NCBI GenBank assembly: GCA_022844275.1
Contig: JALHMB010000005.1
Coordinates: 1-64,000 of the forward strand
DNA length: 64,000 nt
From: Hyphomicrobiaceae bacterium
GTDB taxonomy: Bacteria; Pseudomonadota; Alphaproteobacteria; Rhizobiales; Hyphomicrobiaceae
Direction of reading: 5' to 3'
Shown: piece by piece, positions 1-8,852 of the stretch
Position numbering within the stretch: the stretch's first letter is position 1
Layout of the letters: every line of letters begins with the position of its first letter
Notes under the pieces: generated by a model
Database searches by the model: none
What the model was told of the DNA's origin: nothing
What the model saw: only the letters and a program-made list of their open reading frames with translations
Program-made: the position numbers and the translations under genes

Positions 1-107
1 GGAGAAGAGTAGCTTTGGCGGAGAAGAAATGCAAATTGTTTAGCGTTTACAGGGAGATAGGCGGACATCGGCGGCTCCTTGCGCTTATTGGCGGAGCTAG
101 CCATATT
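1..107. other. Presumed right terminus of an integrated element
   Basis: No gene is visible in this short stretch. It directly precedes a tRNA 3' fragment and does not supply the missing tRNA 5' half: there is no GCACCCG acceptor strand and no D-arm. It is therefore best read as the last bases of an element that lies mostly to the left of the window. That reading is inference; no integrase gene is in view. Confidence 0.4.
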
Positions 108-154
108 CCCTCCGAAGGCGAAGGTCGTAGGTTCGAATCCTACCGGGTGCGCCA
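108..154 (+). other. 3' half of tRNA-Arg(CCG); attachment-site remnant
   Basis: The stretch reads as the 3' part of a tRNA. There is an anticodon loop CTCCGAA (110-116, anticodon CCG), the 3' anticodon strand GGCGA (117-121), a T-stem and loop (127-131, TTCGAAT 132-138, 139-143), the acceptor 3' strand CGGGTGC (144-150), discriminator G and an encoded CCA (152-154). The 5' half is absent: bases 105-107 do not pair with the 3' anticodon strand, and no matching acceptor or D-arm lies upstream. A break inside the anticodon stem is typical of tyrosine-recombinase integration into tRNA genes, where a displaced 3' copy marks the distal end of the element. The intact tRNA-Arg would then be to the left, outside the window. 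Confidence 0.8.
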
Positions 155-456
155 TTCGCGCAGAACACCGTAATACCAGAATATTCGCAGCCCTACCGTG
201 CCAGTCGGCCGCAATGCCGTTGCACGGCATCTCAGCGATCTCTCGGCATTGAGAACACCGCAATCAGTGCTGCAACCCTGCTCATTTGTGCTCCTGGTCA
301 GGCCGCCCCTCTGACTGGTTGAGGTCTTTTTCGCAAGCTCGCGACGGAGATCGCGGATGTTCTCTTTTTCCTGGCTTGGTTATGTAGGAAGACCCGCGGT
401 CTCACCGGCCAGCGTGGATGTCGTGGGGGCGTGAGCAACAAAGCGGGAGCTGACAG
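155..456. other. Gene-poor stretch between the tRNA remnant and the esterase gene
   Basis: About 300 bases hold no convincing full gene. The only structure of note is a very short reverse-strand reading frame with a good ribosome-binding site (listed separately at 232-285). The last ~170 bases must contain the promoter of the downstream esterase gene, but no clear -35/-10 pair can be named. Confidence 0.5.
232..285 (-). pseudogene. Seventeen-codon SD-led ORF; possible truncated gene start
   Basis: Read on the reverse strand, an AGGAG at 291-295 precedes an ATG at 285 by a normal spacing. The frame then encodes MSRVAALIAVFSMPRDR and stops at 232-234. The opening looks like the beginning of a signal or membrane segment that ends abruptly. 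It could be the surviving 5' end of a gene cut by the neighbouring integration event, a leader peptide, or chance. No product can be assigned. Confidence 0.2.
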
Positions 457-2286
457 ATGCCAGACAGCGACGACAGAGGTCATGCGTGGCGCGTCCCGCC
501 GAGCCGATATCTCGCGACGCGTCCCGCGGTCTACGAGATCCCTCAGCCCAGCTCGCGCTATCTGACAATGCCGGATGGCTGTCGGATTGCGGCCGACATC
601 TATCTCCCGCAAGGCAGCGATGCCCAAGGCCGCAAGTGGCCGACGATCCTAATCTGCACACCCTACTATCGCCGCTTCAAAATAAAGGCCGGAGCGAGCA
701 CCGAGCCCTGTCCCAACACCTTCCGATATCGCGATATGTTCGTGCCGCGCGGCTACGCGCTGGTCGTTGTCGATGTCCGCGGCAGTGGGGCGAGCTTCGG
801 CACACGCGACAGCTTTCGCTCTCCCCGTGAACGCGAGGATTGCAGCGTCATCGCTGACTGGATTGTCTCGCAATCCTGGTCCGATGGCCGGATCGGAGCA
901 ACGGGCGTTTCATATCTCGGTGCTGCCAGCGACTTTCTCGCAAGCACCGGCCATCCAGCGGTCAAGGCGATCGCACCGCTCTTCGCCGTTTGGGATACGT
1001 ACGCCGACAACTACTATCCCGGCGGCATCCTGCTCAAGGAATTGGCGAAGGTCTATGATGGTCTGATGGTCGGGCTCGACCATGATCGCCGCGACGTGCT
1101 CAGGACCTACAGCTACTACGCGGATCCCAATCTCGAGGGCCCTCACCCTGTCGACGAGGATGAGGATGGCAGCCTGTGCCGTGCCGCCGTGCGCGAGCAC
1201 ATTGCGAACTTCCGAATGCCGGACTTCATCGCCGAGTTCAAATTCAGGGACGATACGCTGCCTTACGATGAGAGCTTCACATCCGCGAAGTTCGGTCCTT
1301 ACAATTACGCGAGCGGCGTTCGCGAGGATGTGGCCGTCTACGCCGTATCCGGCTGGACTGACGGAGCCGGTTACGCGAACGGTGCCATCAGCCGCTTCCT
1401 GACTCTGCCGAACCCGAAGAAGTATCTGCTGCTCGGTCCATGGGATCACGGTGCGCGAGTCAATACATCGCCTTGGCGCGAGGGTATCGCACCGCAGTTC
1501 ACCGTTCTTGCGGAGATCTTGCGCTTCTTCGACGAGCATCTCGCGGGAATGCCGACGGGCCTCAAGGATGAGTCACCCGTACACTTTTTCACGTATCACG
1601 AAGAAGCATGGCGCGAGAGCAAGAGCTGGCCGCCGATTCAGGAAGCAAAGCGCTTCTACGTCGCCGCTACCCACGAACTTACGGGCGCGTCGGCTGCATC
1701 CGGCGCGGACACTTACCAAGTTGATTTCGGCCTCGGTACAGGTAACGAGACGCGCTACGAACGGATCGCGGGTATCGATAGCACCCGCTATTATACGGAC
1801 TGGCAGGGCCGTGCCGACGGCATGCTTTCTTACACCACGGCGCCGATCGACAAGCCCCTCGAGCTGTCGGGGCACGCGCTGGCCTCGCTCTGGATCTCGT
1901 CGAGCGAGCCAGACGCGGCGCTGTTTGTCTATCTCACGGAGATCGAAGCCGACGGCACGGCGCGCTATGTCACCGAGGGCCTGCTGCGCGCGCTGCATCG
2001 CAAGGAGAGCCCTTGCCCGCCAAACTACAGGACGTCCTGGCCTTATCGCAATTTCACGCGTGCCGATGCGGAACCGATGCCACTCGGGAGACCCCAGCTG
2101 CTTCGGATCCCGTTGCTACCGGTGTCCTGGGCCCTCCGGGCTGGAAGTCGTCTGCGTCTATCCATTGCCGGCGCAGATGCCGACCATTGCGGTCAGGTTC
2201 CCCATGGTCGTCCGCCGAAGCTTACCGTGCACTGGGGCGGCGAGATGGCCTCGTATATCGAGCTGCCGGCAAAAACACTCGGCTAA
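457..2286 (+). CDS. CocE/NonD family hydrolase (X-Pro dipeptidyl-peptidase-like esterase)
   Basis: A 609-residue serine hydrolase of the CocE/NonD family, which includes cocaine esterase and alpha-amino-acid ester hydrolases. The alpha/beta-hydrolase core carries the nucleophile elbow GVSYLG with Ser152, then Asp302 in GWTDG and His331 in GPWDHG, in the same order as the Ser-Asp-His triad of CocE. The C-terminal third is the jelly-roll domain typical of the family. GGGAG at 445-449 supports the ATG at 457. There is no signal peptide, so it is probably cytoplasmic. The substrate cannot be inferred. The gene converges with the GlxA-like regulator and is not obviously part of the sox operon. Confidence 0.9.
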   Translation: MPDSDDRGHAWRVPPSRYLATRPAVYEIPQPSSRYLTMPDGCRIAADIYLPQGSDAQGRKWPTILICTPYYRRFKIKAGASTEPCPNTFRYRDMFVPRGYALVVVDVRGSGASFGTRDSFRSPREREDCSVIADWIVSQSWSDGRIGATGVSYLGAASDFLASTGHPAVKAIAPLFAVWDTYADNYYPGGILLKELAKVYDGLMVGLDHDRRDVLRTYSYYADPNLEGPHPVDEDEDGSLCRAAVREHIANFRMPDFIAEFKFRDDTLPYDESFTSAKFGPYNYASGVREDVAVYAVSGWTDGAGYANGAISRFLTLPNPKKYLLLGPWDHGARVNTSPWREGIAPQFTVLAEILRFFDEHLAGMPTGLKDESPVHFFTYHEEAWRESKSWPPIQEAKRFYVAATHELTGASAASGADTYQVDFGLGTGNETRYERIAGIDSTRYYTDWQGRADGMLSYTTAPIDKPLELSGHALASLWISSSEPDAALFVYLTEIEADGTARYVTEGLLRALHRKESPCPPNYRTSWPYRNFTRADAEPMPLGRPQLLRIPLLPVSWALRAGSRLRLSIAGADADHCGQVPHGRPPKLTVHWGGEMASYIELPAKTLG

Positions 2287-2307
2287 TTTAGCTCAGTCGC
2301 TCTACGG

Positions 2308-3354
2308 TCAGTCGAAGATGCGCCGGTCGGTGGATTGGGTGTCCGAACGCGGCGGCTTTGTGCTCTGAGCAAGCAGGCGCTTGCGCTGCTCTGAGGGATT
2401 GATCCCGTAGGCGAGCTTGAACGTCTTGCTGAGATGCGCCCCGTCAGCGAAGCCCGTGTCGGCAGCGATCGAGGCAAGCGACAGATCCGAATTCAGCATC
2501 CAGCGGGCGTGCTTGAGACGCAGCCGAAGGTACGCCGAGTGCGGGGTGCAGCCGACCTTCTCCTTGAACAGCCTCTCGAGCTGACGCGCGCTCGTGTGAA
2601 CCTGAGCGGCAATCTTCACCACGGCGATCGGGCGGGCGAGATTCTGCTCCATGATGAGAAGCGCGCGCGATACCCGGTCACTGTCCCCCGAAAGGGCCAT
2701 CGGCGGCGCCGGCTGTGCTGTGGACCCCGGCCGGGCTCGATCGATCTGCAGGAGGTGCAGCGCTTTCTGAGCACTCGCTGGCCCGACATGGCGCTCGACA
2801 ATCGAAGCCGCGAGATAGGAAACCCCTGTCCCTCCCGAGCAGGTAATGCGATTGCCATCGACGACGAAGAGCCGATCGGCAATCGGCACCAGATCCCGGA
2901 ACTCCTCGATAAAATCGCGGTAGTGATACCAGCTGATGCAGCACTTTCGCCCTTCGAGCAGTCCTAGCCTGCAGAGAACGAAACTGCCCGTGCAAAGGCC
3001 GACGAGCTTGCTGCTGGCACGCGCGGCAGTGAGAAGATATTCCTCCGTCTTGGAATCGAGCTGCGGACCGCCATGAAGGAGGCCACCCACGACGACGATG
3101 TAGTCGAGATTGGCTGGGTCGGTGAACCCTGAAGTCGGCCGCACATAGGCACCGCAGCTCGAGCGGATCGCATCCTCCGAATGGGACATGATCTGCCAGT
3201 GGCATCGGATCTGCCGGCTCTTGTCGCCCTCATCGCCGGCGAGGCGAAGAACATCGACGAAGTTTGCAAACGCTGTCAGGGTAAAATTGTTGGCCAGAAT
3301 GAAGCCGACCCGCAGCGGTGTGGGTGCCTTCAACACGTGCCCAAATGCTCCCAT
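2308..3354 (-). CDS. GlxA-family AraC-type transcriptional regulator (GbdR-like)
   Basis: An N-terminal DJ-1/PfpI-like amidotransferase-fold domain (about residues 15-180, with the GLCTGSF elbow) is followed by an AraC-type double helix-turn-helix in the last ~100 residues. This architecture defines GlxA-family regulators such as GbdR, CdhR and ArgR, which sense small nitrogen compounds including glycine betaine, dimethylglycine and carnitine. It lies directly downstream of soxG on the same strand, so control of sarcosine catabolism is a reasonable inference. The first possible start in the frame is TTG at 3360; the ATG two codons later (3354) is preferred. A short perfect palindrome, TGTGCGCACA, lies upstream at 3393-3402. 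Confidence 0.85.
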   Translation of the reverse strand: MGAFGHVLKAPTPLRVGFILANNFTLTAFANFVDVLRLAGDEGDKSRQIRCHWQIMSHSEDAIRSSCGAYVRPTSGFTDPANLDYIVVVGGLLHGGPQLDSKTEEYLLTAARASSKLVGLCTGSFVLCRLGLLEGRKCCISWYHYRDFIEEFRDLVPIADRLFVVDGNRITCSGGTGVSYLAASIVERHVGPASAQKALHLLQIDRARPGSTAQPAPPMALSGDSDRVSRALLIMEQNLARPIAVVKIAAQVHTSARQLERLFKEKVGCTPHSAYLRLRLKHARWMLNSDLSLASIAADTGFADGAHLSKTFKLAYGINPSEQRKRLLAQSTKPPRSDTQSTDRRIFD

Positions 3355-3392
3355 GTCCAATACGAATTCGCGTAGTTGGACGGGAATGTGCC

Positions 3393-3402
3393 TGTGCGCA
3401 CA
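3393..3402. promoter_or_regulatory. TGTGCGCACA palindrome upstream of the GlxA-like regulator
   Basis: A perfect 10-base palindrome lies about 40 bases upstream of the regulator start, in the 117-base gap between soxG and the regulator. Its position would suit an autoregulatory operator, but short palindromes in GC-rich DNA arise by chance and there is no second copy to compare. Confidence 0.2.
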
Positions 3403-3471
3403 TATTTTGGCAAGCCGAGACCGGGTATTGGACCTGAACCTGGGTGGTCTGACTGCGGAGCCGGACGGCTG

Positions 3472-3996
3472 CTATTGGCTATTGAACTCCCGAGCGGTCT
3501 CCTCGAGGAAAGCGCGCACATAGGGAGCGAAGGATCGCCAGCACTCCACGCGATAGACGCGATCCGCATCCGGCCTCATCAGCACGATCTCGGCCTTGCC
3601 AAGAACCGTTCGCGTCGCCGATCCTGCGGGAAAGGCTGCATCGCCGAGATCTATCGGTACGCCGGCATTCAGCACCATGGATGCCTCGCGCCCCGCAACG
3701 GAAATGCCGACATTGCGATGGCTGACATCGACGAGCGAGTGGAAATGCCCGGCGAGGGCCGCCCCGATCTCATCGGAGAGCGCGTTGCTCTGGCCGTCGG
3801 GTCCGATCAACAGCCACTCGTCCGGTCCCAGGCGAGCCGCGATCTTCGCGCCGGTGCTTATCGCCGTGTTGATACTTCCGGTGAGGTCGAAGCCAGCTGC
3901 TTCCCTGACTGACGCCACAAGCTCGGGCGCGATGCGGAGCGAGTAAGTTGCGCCGGCGCCTAACACCGACACAGAAATAGCAGAGCGCTCAGACAT
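3472..3996 (-). CDS. soxG: Sarcosine oxidase subunit gamma
   Basis: The small fourth subunit (174 residues) of heterotetrameric sarcosine oxidase. It has the GcvT-like fold of the SoxG family, including the DEWLLIGPDG stretch and a C-terminal WRSFAPYVRAFLEE helix. The frame is open upstream for another 54 codons, but the ATG at 3996 is preferred because it overlaps the soxA stop by 8 bases (ATGTCTGA), the usual coupling in this operon. It is the last structural gene of soxBDAG, transcribed leftward. Confidence 0.88.
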   Translation of the reverse strand: MSERSAISVSVLGAGATYSLRIAPELVASVREAAGFDLTGSINTAISTGAKIAARLGPDEWLLIGPDGQSNALSDEIGAALAGHFHSLVDVSHRNVGISVAGREASMVLNAGVPIDLGDAAFPAGSATRTVLGKAEIVLMRPDADRVYRVECWRSFAPYVRAFLEETAREFNSQ

Positions 3997-6900
3997 GCTC
4001 GAGCCCTCCATGCACGCGCTTTCCTTCCGCATCGAAGAAGACGGGCGTGACCACTTTAACAGCGGCGAATCCGCTTGGCGTTGTCGCGTGCAGTGTCTCG
4101 CCCAGCCGCGCCCTTCCGCCAGATACGAGAGCGAGCGCAATCGAGTGGCCGCAGGCATCGCTCCAGTAGCTCGACGTCACATGACCAAGCATCTTCATGG
4201 GTATCGGCGCCTTGGTATCAGCGACGACCTGTGCGCCCTCGTCGAGCACGAGCTTCGGATCTGCCGTTGTCAGGCCCACGAGCTGCTTGCGATCTGCGAG
4301 TAGCATGTCTGGACGCACCAACGAGCGCTTGCCGACGAAATCCCGCTTGGAGGCGGAGACCATGCCGCCGAGGCCTGCATCGTCCGGCGTCACCGTGCCA
4401 TCCGTATCCTGCCCGACGATGATGAAACCACGTTCGGCGCGCAGGGCGTGCATCGCCTCAGTGCCATAGGGCGTGATGCCGAACGGAGCGCCTTGCTTGA
4501 TGATGGCGTCCCACACCGTGCGCATGTGCCCGGTCGGCACATTGATCTCGTAGCCAAGCTCTCCGGTAAACGACACACGGAACAGGCGCGTCGGCACGCT
4601 GCAAATCCTGCCCACACGAACGGCCATATGCGGAAACATGCCGGGTGACAGATCTATGCCCTCGACTAGTGGCTCGATCACCTCGCGCGCCTTCGGCCCC
4701 TGGACGGCAATCACACCCCATTGCTCGGTCGTCGATGTCAGATAGACCTTCAGATCGCTCCACTCGGTCTGAAGATAGTCCTCCATGTGCACGAGCACGC
4801 GGGCAGCACCGCCTGTGGTCGTCGTTACGTGGAAGCGATCCTCGGCAATGCGCGCGACGACGCCATCGTCGAAGATGAAGCCGTCCTCGCGCAGCATGAG
4901 TCCGTAACGGCAGCGCCCCGGTGCGAGCTTCAGCCAGGCATTCGTATAAATGCGATTGAGGAACTCGGCCGCATCGGGCCCGACGACCTCGATCTTGCCG
5001 AGCGTCGAAGCATCGAAAATTCCAACATTCGAGCGCACGGCTCGACACTCGCGGCTTACCGCAGCGTGCATGCCCTCGCCGGCCTGAGGGAAATAGCGCG
5101 CTCTTCGCCAGAGGGCGACCGGCTCGAACACGGCGCCCTGAGCCTCGGCCCAATCGTGCAGCGGCGCCTTGCGGATTGGATCGAACAGCGCATCCCGCGC
5201 CTGCCCGACGATGGCCCCAAAGGACACGGGCGTGAACGGCGGCCGGAAAGTCGTCGTACCGACCTCAGGAACGGGCCTCTCGAGCGCTTCAGCAACAATG
5301 CCGAGCGCGAGCATGTTCGATGTCTTGCCCTGATCCGTCGCCATGCCCGTCGTCGTATAGCGCTTGACGTGCTCGATGCTCTGAAAGCCCTCGCGGACGG
5401 CGAGCTTGATGTCCTTCACCGTCACATCATTCTGAAAATCGAGGAACGCGCGTACACGGTCTGCGTCGCGGTCTGTAGGTAACGAACGCGCGCGGCCGCT
5501 GTCCGTCCGCGTCGATGGTGCGACGGCAAAGGATCGGCTCGCTGTGGTGCCGGCGGCCTCGGCACCAGCCCGCCAGCCCTCATCGAGTGTTGCGGCAAGG
5601 TCGTACGTGCCGTTGGCGGCTCCTGCCGAGCACTCCGACTGTGCCGATGCTCCCGGGACAAACGCGTCGATGGCGTCCCGATACTGCAGTCGACCACGGG
5701 ATTGCGAGAACAGGTGCACGGCCGGCGTCCACCCACCCGACATGGCAATAGCATCACAGGGCAATGTTCGATGCGCGCCGACATCTCCCGGCCCATTCAC
5801 GGGCGCGACGATCAAGCCGGCAACGCGCTTGCGACCAACCGAGCCGATGATCGTGTGCCCCGTCAGAACTTCGACTCCAAGGGCACGGAGCTCTCCCACT
5901 TCCTCGCCGCATTGGGTTGGATCGCGAACGTCGACGAATGTCACGGCGAGACCAGCCGACTTGGCGTCCGCCGCTGCCTGGTAGGCGGATCCCGTCACGC
6001 CCGCAAAGACGATCTGCCTGCCGGGGGCCACCGCGTAGCGATTGATGTAGGCACGCACGCTCTCGGCAAGCATGATGCCGGGCCGATCATTGTCAGCGAA
6101 CGCAAGCGGCCGCTCATGCGCCCCAGTCGCCAGAATCACTTTCTTGGCGCGGACCTGCCAGAGCCGCTCGCGTGGAAGACCCGCCGGCGGCGCCTGAAGA
6201 TGATCGGTCACGCGCTCGACCATCGCGATGTGATTGTGGTTGTAGTAACCGAATACGGTCGTGCGCGGCAGAACGATCACGTCGGGACGCGCTGCGATCG
6301 TTGCGAGCGTTTCAGCGCGCCAAGTGTCTGCGGCGCGGCCATCAATCTGCGAGATCCGGTCGTGCAGCAGCGTGCCACCGAGCTCCGCCTGCTCGTCGGC
6401 GAGGATCACTCGGGCACCGCTCTCAGAGGCCGCAAGCGCCGCAGCCAATCCCGACGGCCCACCACCCACGACGAGCACGTCGCAATGGGCGTTACGTTGC
6501 GTGTAGCGATCCGGATCGCTTTCTGTAGGCGCTACGCCGAGCCCCGCCATCGCACGAATGGCCGGCTCATACAGCCGGTGCCAGAACGTACGCGGCCACT
6601 TGAAAGTCTTGTAGTAGAAGCCAGCCGCGAACATTGGTGCGAGGCGATCGTTGATCGCACCAAGATCGAAGTCGAGAGACGGCCAGTGGTTCTGCGAGCG
6701 CGCGGCCAAACCATCTAAGGCCTCGACGACGGTCGCCCTGTTGTTCGGATCTCTCCGCCCGGCTCCGCGATCGATGTCGAGGAGCGCATTCGGTTCGTCA
6801 GAACCGTGACTGAGGATGCCGCGCGGGCGATGATACTTGAACGACCGTCCAACGAGATGAATGCCATTCGCGAGAAGGGCCGAAGCGATCGTGTCGCCGG

Positions 6901-7009
6901 CGTAGGCATCGATCGTGCGACCGTTGAATGTGAACCGCACCGGACGCGAGCGATCGATGCGGCCGCCATTCGCGAGGCGGAAGGAATGCGCCGACAAATC
7001 CGAAGCCAT
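3989..7009 (-). CDS. soxA: Sarcosine oxidase subunit alpha
   Basis: The large subunit (1006 residues) of the tetrahydrofolate-linked sarcosine oxidase, which converts sarcosine to glycine with formation of 5,10-methylene-THF and H2O2. An N-terminal Fer2_4-type domain (about 10-100) is followed by a dinucleotide-binding Rossmann fold with GGGPSG at 182-187. The C-terminal ~380 residues form a GcvT-like aminomethyltransferase domain that binds folate. A TTG one codon upstream is possible, but the ATG at 7009 overlaps the soxD stop by one base (TGATG) and is preferred. Length and domain order are normal for the family. Confidence 0.93.
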   Translation of the reverse strand: MASDLSAHSFRLANGGRIDRSRPVRFTFNGRTIDAYAGDTIASALLANGIHLVGRSFKYHRPRGILSHGSDEPNALLDIDRGAGRRDPNNRATVVEALDGLAARSQNHWPSLDFDLGAINDRLAPMFAAGFYYKTFKWPRTFWHRLYEPAIRAMAGLGVAPTESDPDRYTQRNAHCDVLVVGGGPSGLAAALAASESGARVILADEQAELGGTLLHDRISQIDGRAADTWRAETLATIAARPDVIVLPRTTVFGYYNHNHIAMVERVTDHLQAPPAGLPRERLWQVRAKKVILATGAHERPLAFADNDRPGIMLAESVRAYINRYAVAPGRQIVFAGVTGSAYQAAADAKSAGLAVTFVDVRDPTQCGEEVGELRALGVEVLTGHTIIGSVGRKRVAGLIVAPVNGPGDVGAHRTLPCDAIAMSGGWTPAVHLFSQSRGRLQYRDAIDAFVPGASAQSECSAGAANGTYDLAATLDEGWRAGAEAAGTTASRSFAVAPSTRTDSGRARSLPTDRDADRVRAFLDFQNDVTVKDIKLAVREGFQSIEHVKRYTTTGMATDQGKTSNMLALGIVAEALERPVPEVGTTTFRPPFTPVSFGAIVGQARDALFDPIRKAPLHDWAEAQGAVFEPVALWRRARYFPQAGEGMHAAVSRECRAVRSNVGIFDASTLGKIEVVGPDAAEFLNRIYTNAWLKLAPGRCRYGLMLREDGFIFDDGVVARIAEDRFHVTTTTGGAARVLVHMEDYLQTEWSDLKVYLTSTTEQWGVIAVQGPKAREVIEPLVEGIDLSPGMFPHMAVRVGRICSVPTRLFRVSFTGELGYEINVPTGHMRTVWDAIIKQGAPFGITPYGTEAMHALRAERGFIIVGQDTDGTVTPDDAGLGGMVSASKRDFVGKRSLVRPDMLLADRKQLVGLTTADPKLVLDEGAQVVADTKAPIPMKMLGHVTSSYWSDACGHSIALALVSGGRARLGETLHATTPSGFAAVKVVTPVFFDAEGKRVHGGLEHV

Positions 7010-7299
7010 CAACGGCGCTCCTTCGTCGCGTCAGGACGGGGTTCACCCATGCGGTAGGTCTGCTCGAAGGAGTCGCTGACGGTGTTGCGCACGGCGTTGA
7101 ACCAACGCCCGCAACCATGGACATGCAGCCAGCGCTCTGCGTGCACGCCCTTAGGATTGCTACGATAGTAGAGGTACTCCGCCCAGCTCTGGTCATCGAC
7201 CGCGGCTGGATCGGAAGGGCGGGCGATGTGGGCCTCGCCTCCGCCACGGAACTCGATTTCCGGGCGCGCGCCGCAGTAAGGACAGGTGATGAGGAGCAT
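7009..7299 (-). CDS. soxD: Sarcosine oxidase subunit delta
   Basis: A 96-residue zinc-binding subunit. The ligands C6, C9, H59 and C63 are all present at the positions known for the Stenotrophomonas enzyme. The frame extends upstream, but the ATG at 7299 gives the correct family length and the exact ligand spacing. It sits between soxB (8-base gap) and soxA (1-base overlap), so the four genes are translated as one operon. Confidence 0.92.
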   Translation of the reverse strand: MLLITCPYCGARPEIEFRGGGEAHIARPSDPAAVDDQSWAEYLYYRSNPKGVHAERWLHVHGCGRWFNAVRNTVSDSFEQTYRMGEPRPDATKERR

Positions 7300-7307
7300 G
7301 CGAAATC

Positions 7308-8561
7308 TCAGTGCGCGACCGCCGCGGCGGCGGCCTCGTCGATCAGACGACCGGTGCGGAAGCGGTCCAGCGTGAAGGGCGCGTTGATCGGGTGTGGCGT
7401 GCCCGTCGCCAGCGTATGCGCGAAGACATGCGCGGAACCGGGCGTCGCCTTGAACCCACCAGTGCCCCATCCACAGTTGACATAGAGGCCGTCGATCGGC
7501 GTCCGCCCGATGATCGGCGAGCGATCCGGCGTGACATCGACGATACCGCCCCACGAGCGCATCATGCGCATTCGGCGGAACTGCGGGAACAGCTCGCAGA
7601 TCGCGTCCAGCGTGTGGGAGGTGATGTGCAGGCCGCCCTGCTGCGAGTAGGAAGTGTACTGGTCAGTGCCGGCGCCGATGACCAGCTCGCCCTTGTCCGA
7701 TTGCGAGATATAGGCGTGCACCGCATTCGACATGACGACGCAGGGAAATACCGGCTTCACCGGCTCGGATACGAGTGCCTGCAAGGGAAAGCTCTCGAGC
7801 GGCAGCCGCAGTCCTGCGCGTCCCAGAACAACACTCGTATGACCTGCGGCAACGACACCCACGCGTCGCGTTTGGATCTGCCCGCGCGACGTCTCGACGC
7901 CGCTGATGCTGCCGTCTTGCGCGCGGCTAAAGCCCGTGACCTCGCAGTTCTCGATGATATCGACGCCGCGCGAGTCGGCGCCGCGCGCGTAGCCCCATAC
8001 GATGGCATCATGTCGTGCCGTACCGCCGCGCCGCTGCAGTGCGCCGCCCATCACGGGATAGCGCGCGTCCGGCGAAATACTCAGCGCCGGGCAGAACGCC
8101 TTGCACTGCTCAGGCGTCAACCACTCGTTGTCGATGCCGTTCAGGCGATTGGCATAAATATGCCGCTTGAAACTCTGGACGTCATGAACCGAATGCGCGA
8201 GCATCAGCACGCCGCGCGCCGAGTACATGGTGTTATAGTTGAGCTGGGTGGAGAGCGTTTCCCAAAGCTTCAGCGCATGCTCATAGAGCGCGGCGCTCTC
8301 GTCATAGAGGTAGTTCGATCGGATGATCGTTGTGTTGCGGCCAGAATTCCCGCCGCCGATCCAACCCTTCTCGAGCACGGCGACATTTGTGATGCCGAAC
8401 TCATTGGCGAGGTAGTACGCCGTGCCGAGCCCGTGGCTCCCTCCGCCGACGATGACCACGTCGTACTTGGGCTTAGGCTCCGGGGATCGCCACTGCCGCG
8501 GCCAGCCGCGATGTGCATTGAAAGCCTCCGCGAGAAGGCTGGATATTGAGAAGCGGCGCAT
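7308..8561 (-). CDS. soxB: Sarcosine oxidase subunit beta
   Basis: The 417-residue FAD-dependent DAO-family subunit holding the amine-oxidising active site. The N-terminal GGGSHG nucleotide-binding motif (39-44) is followed by the TARHDA segment, whose His184 matches the residue that carries covalent FMN at the alpha-beta interface. The open frame runs much further upstream, but the ATG at 8561 gives the standard N-terminus. It is the first gene of soxBDAG; its promoter must lie in the 291-base gap shared with the divergent gene at 8853. Confidence 0.93.
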   Translation of the reverse strand: MRRFSISSLLAEAFNAHRGWPRQWRSPEPKPKYDVVIVGGGSHGLGTAYYLANEFGITNVAVLEKGWIGGGNSGRNTTIIRSNYLYDESAALYEHALKLWETLSTQLNYNTMYSARGVLMLAHSVHDVQSFKRHIYANRLNGIDNEWLTPEQCKAFCPALSISPDARYPVMGGALQRRGGTARHDAIVWGYARGADSRGVDIIENCEVTGFSRAQDGSISGVETSRGQIQTRRVGVVAAGHTSVVLGRAGLRLPLESFPLQALVSEPVKPVFPCVVMSNAVHAYISQSDKGELVIGAGTDQYTSYSQQGGLHITSHTLDAICELFPQFRRMRMMRSWGGIVDVTPDRSPIIGRTPIDGLYVNCGWGTGGFKATPGSAHVFAHTLATGTPHPINAPFTLDRFRTGRLIDEAAAAAVAH

Positions 8562-8710
8562 AGCGATGGGATCCGGCTCCCGTCCTCTTGAATGAGACCC
8601 GGGAACATATGGCTGATGGCCGAGTCTATCTCGGACCAAGGCGACGTGCGGGTGGATAAATCCGACATTATCGTCCTCGATCCGAGAGAGCAATGCGGAT
8701 GGAAGAAATA

Positions 8711-8727
8711 GGAATATCCAATATTCC
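8711..8727. promoter_or_regulatory. GGAATAT-CCA-ATATTCC inverted repeat in the soxB upstream region
   Basis: A perfect 7-base inverted repeat with a 3-base spacer lies 150 bases upstream of soxB and 125 bases upstream of the divergent cytidylyltransferase gene. It is AT-rich in a GC-rich genome and stands out by eye. It could be an operator for the GlxA-like regulator or another factor; no second copy was recognised in the window. Confidence 0.3.
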
Positions 8728-8852
8728 CAAGCACTTGAGTGAAGAAGAAAATCGCCTTGGTATGGCTCCATGCCTAGTTTCGTATAAGTGTCACTGTCCC
8801 GCGATCTGATGCCTGCGGGAAGCACATAGCTCCGCAGCCGGAATCGATCATC

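Noticed and set aside
100-154. Complete tRNA-Arg gene
   Set aside because: The acceptor 5' strand, D-arm and 5' anticodon strand are missing, so it cannot fold as a functional tRNA.
5702-6718. Long forward-strand reading frame inside soxA
   Set aside because: It is antisense to a conserved, complete soxA and has no family features; high GC content leaves long open frames on the other strand.
7311-8549. 412-codon forward frame opposite soxB
   Set aside because: Antisense shadow of soxB, with Arg/Asp/Ala-biased translation and no recognisable domain.
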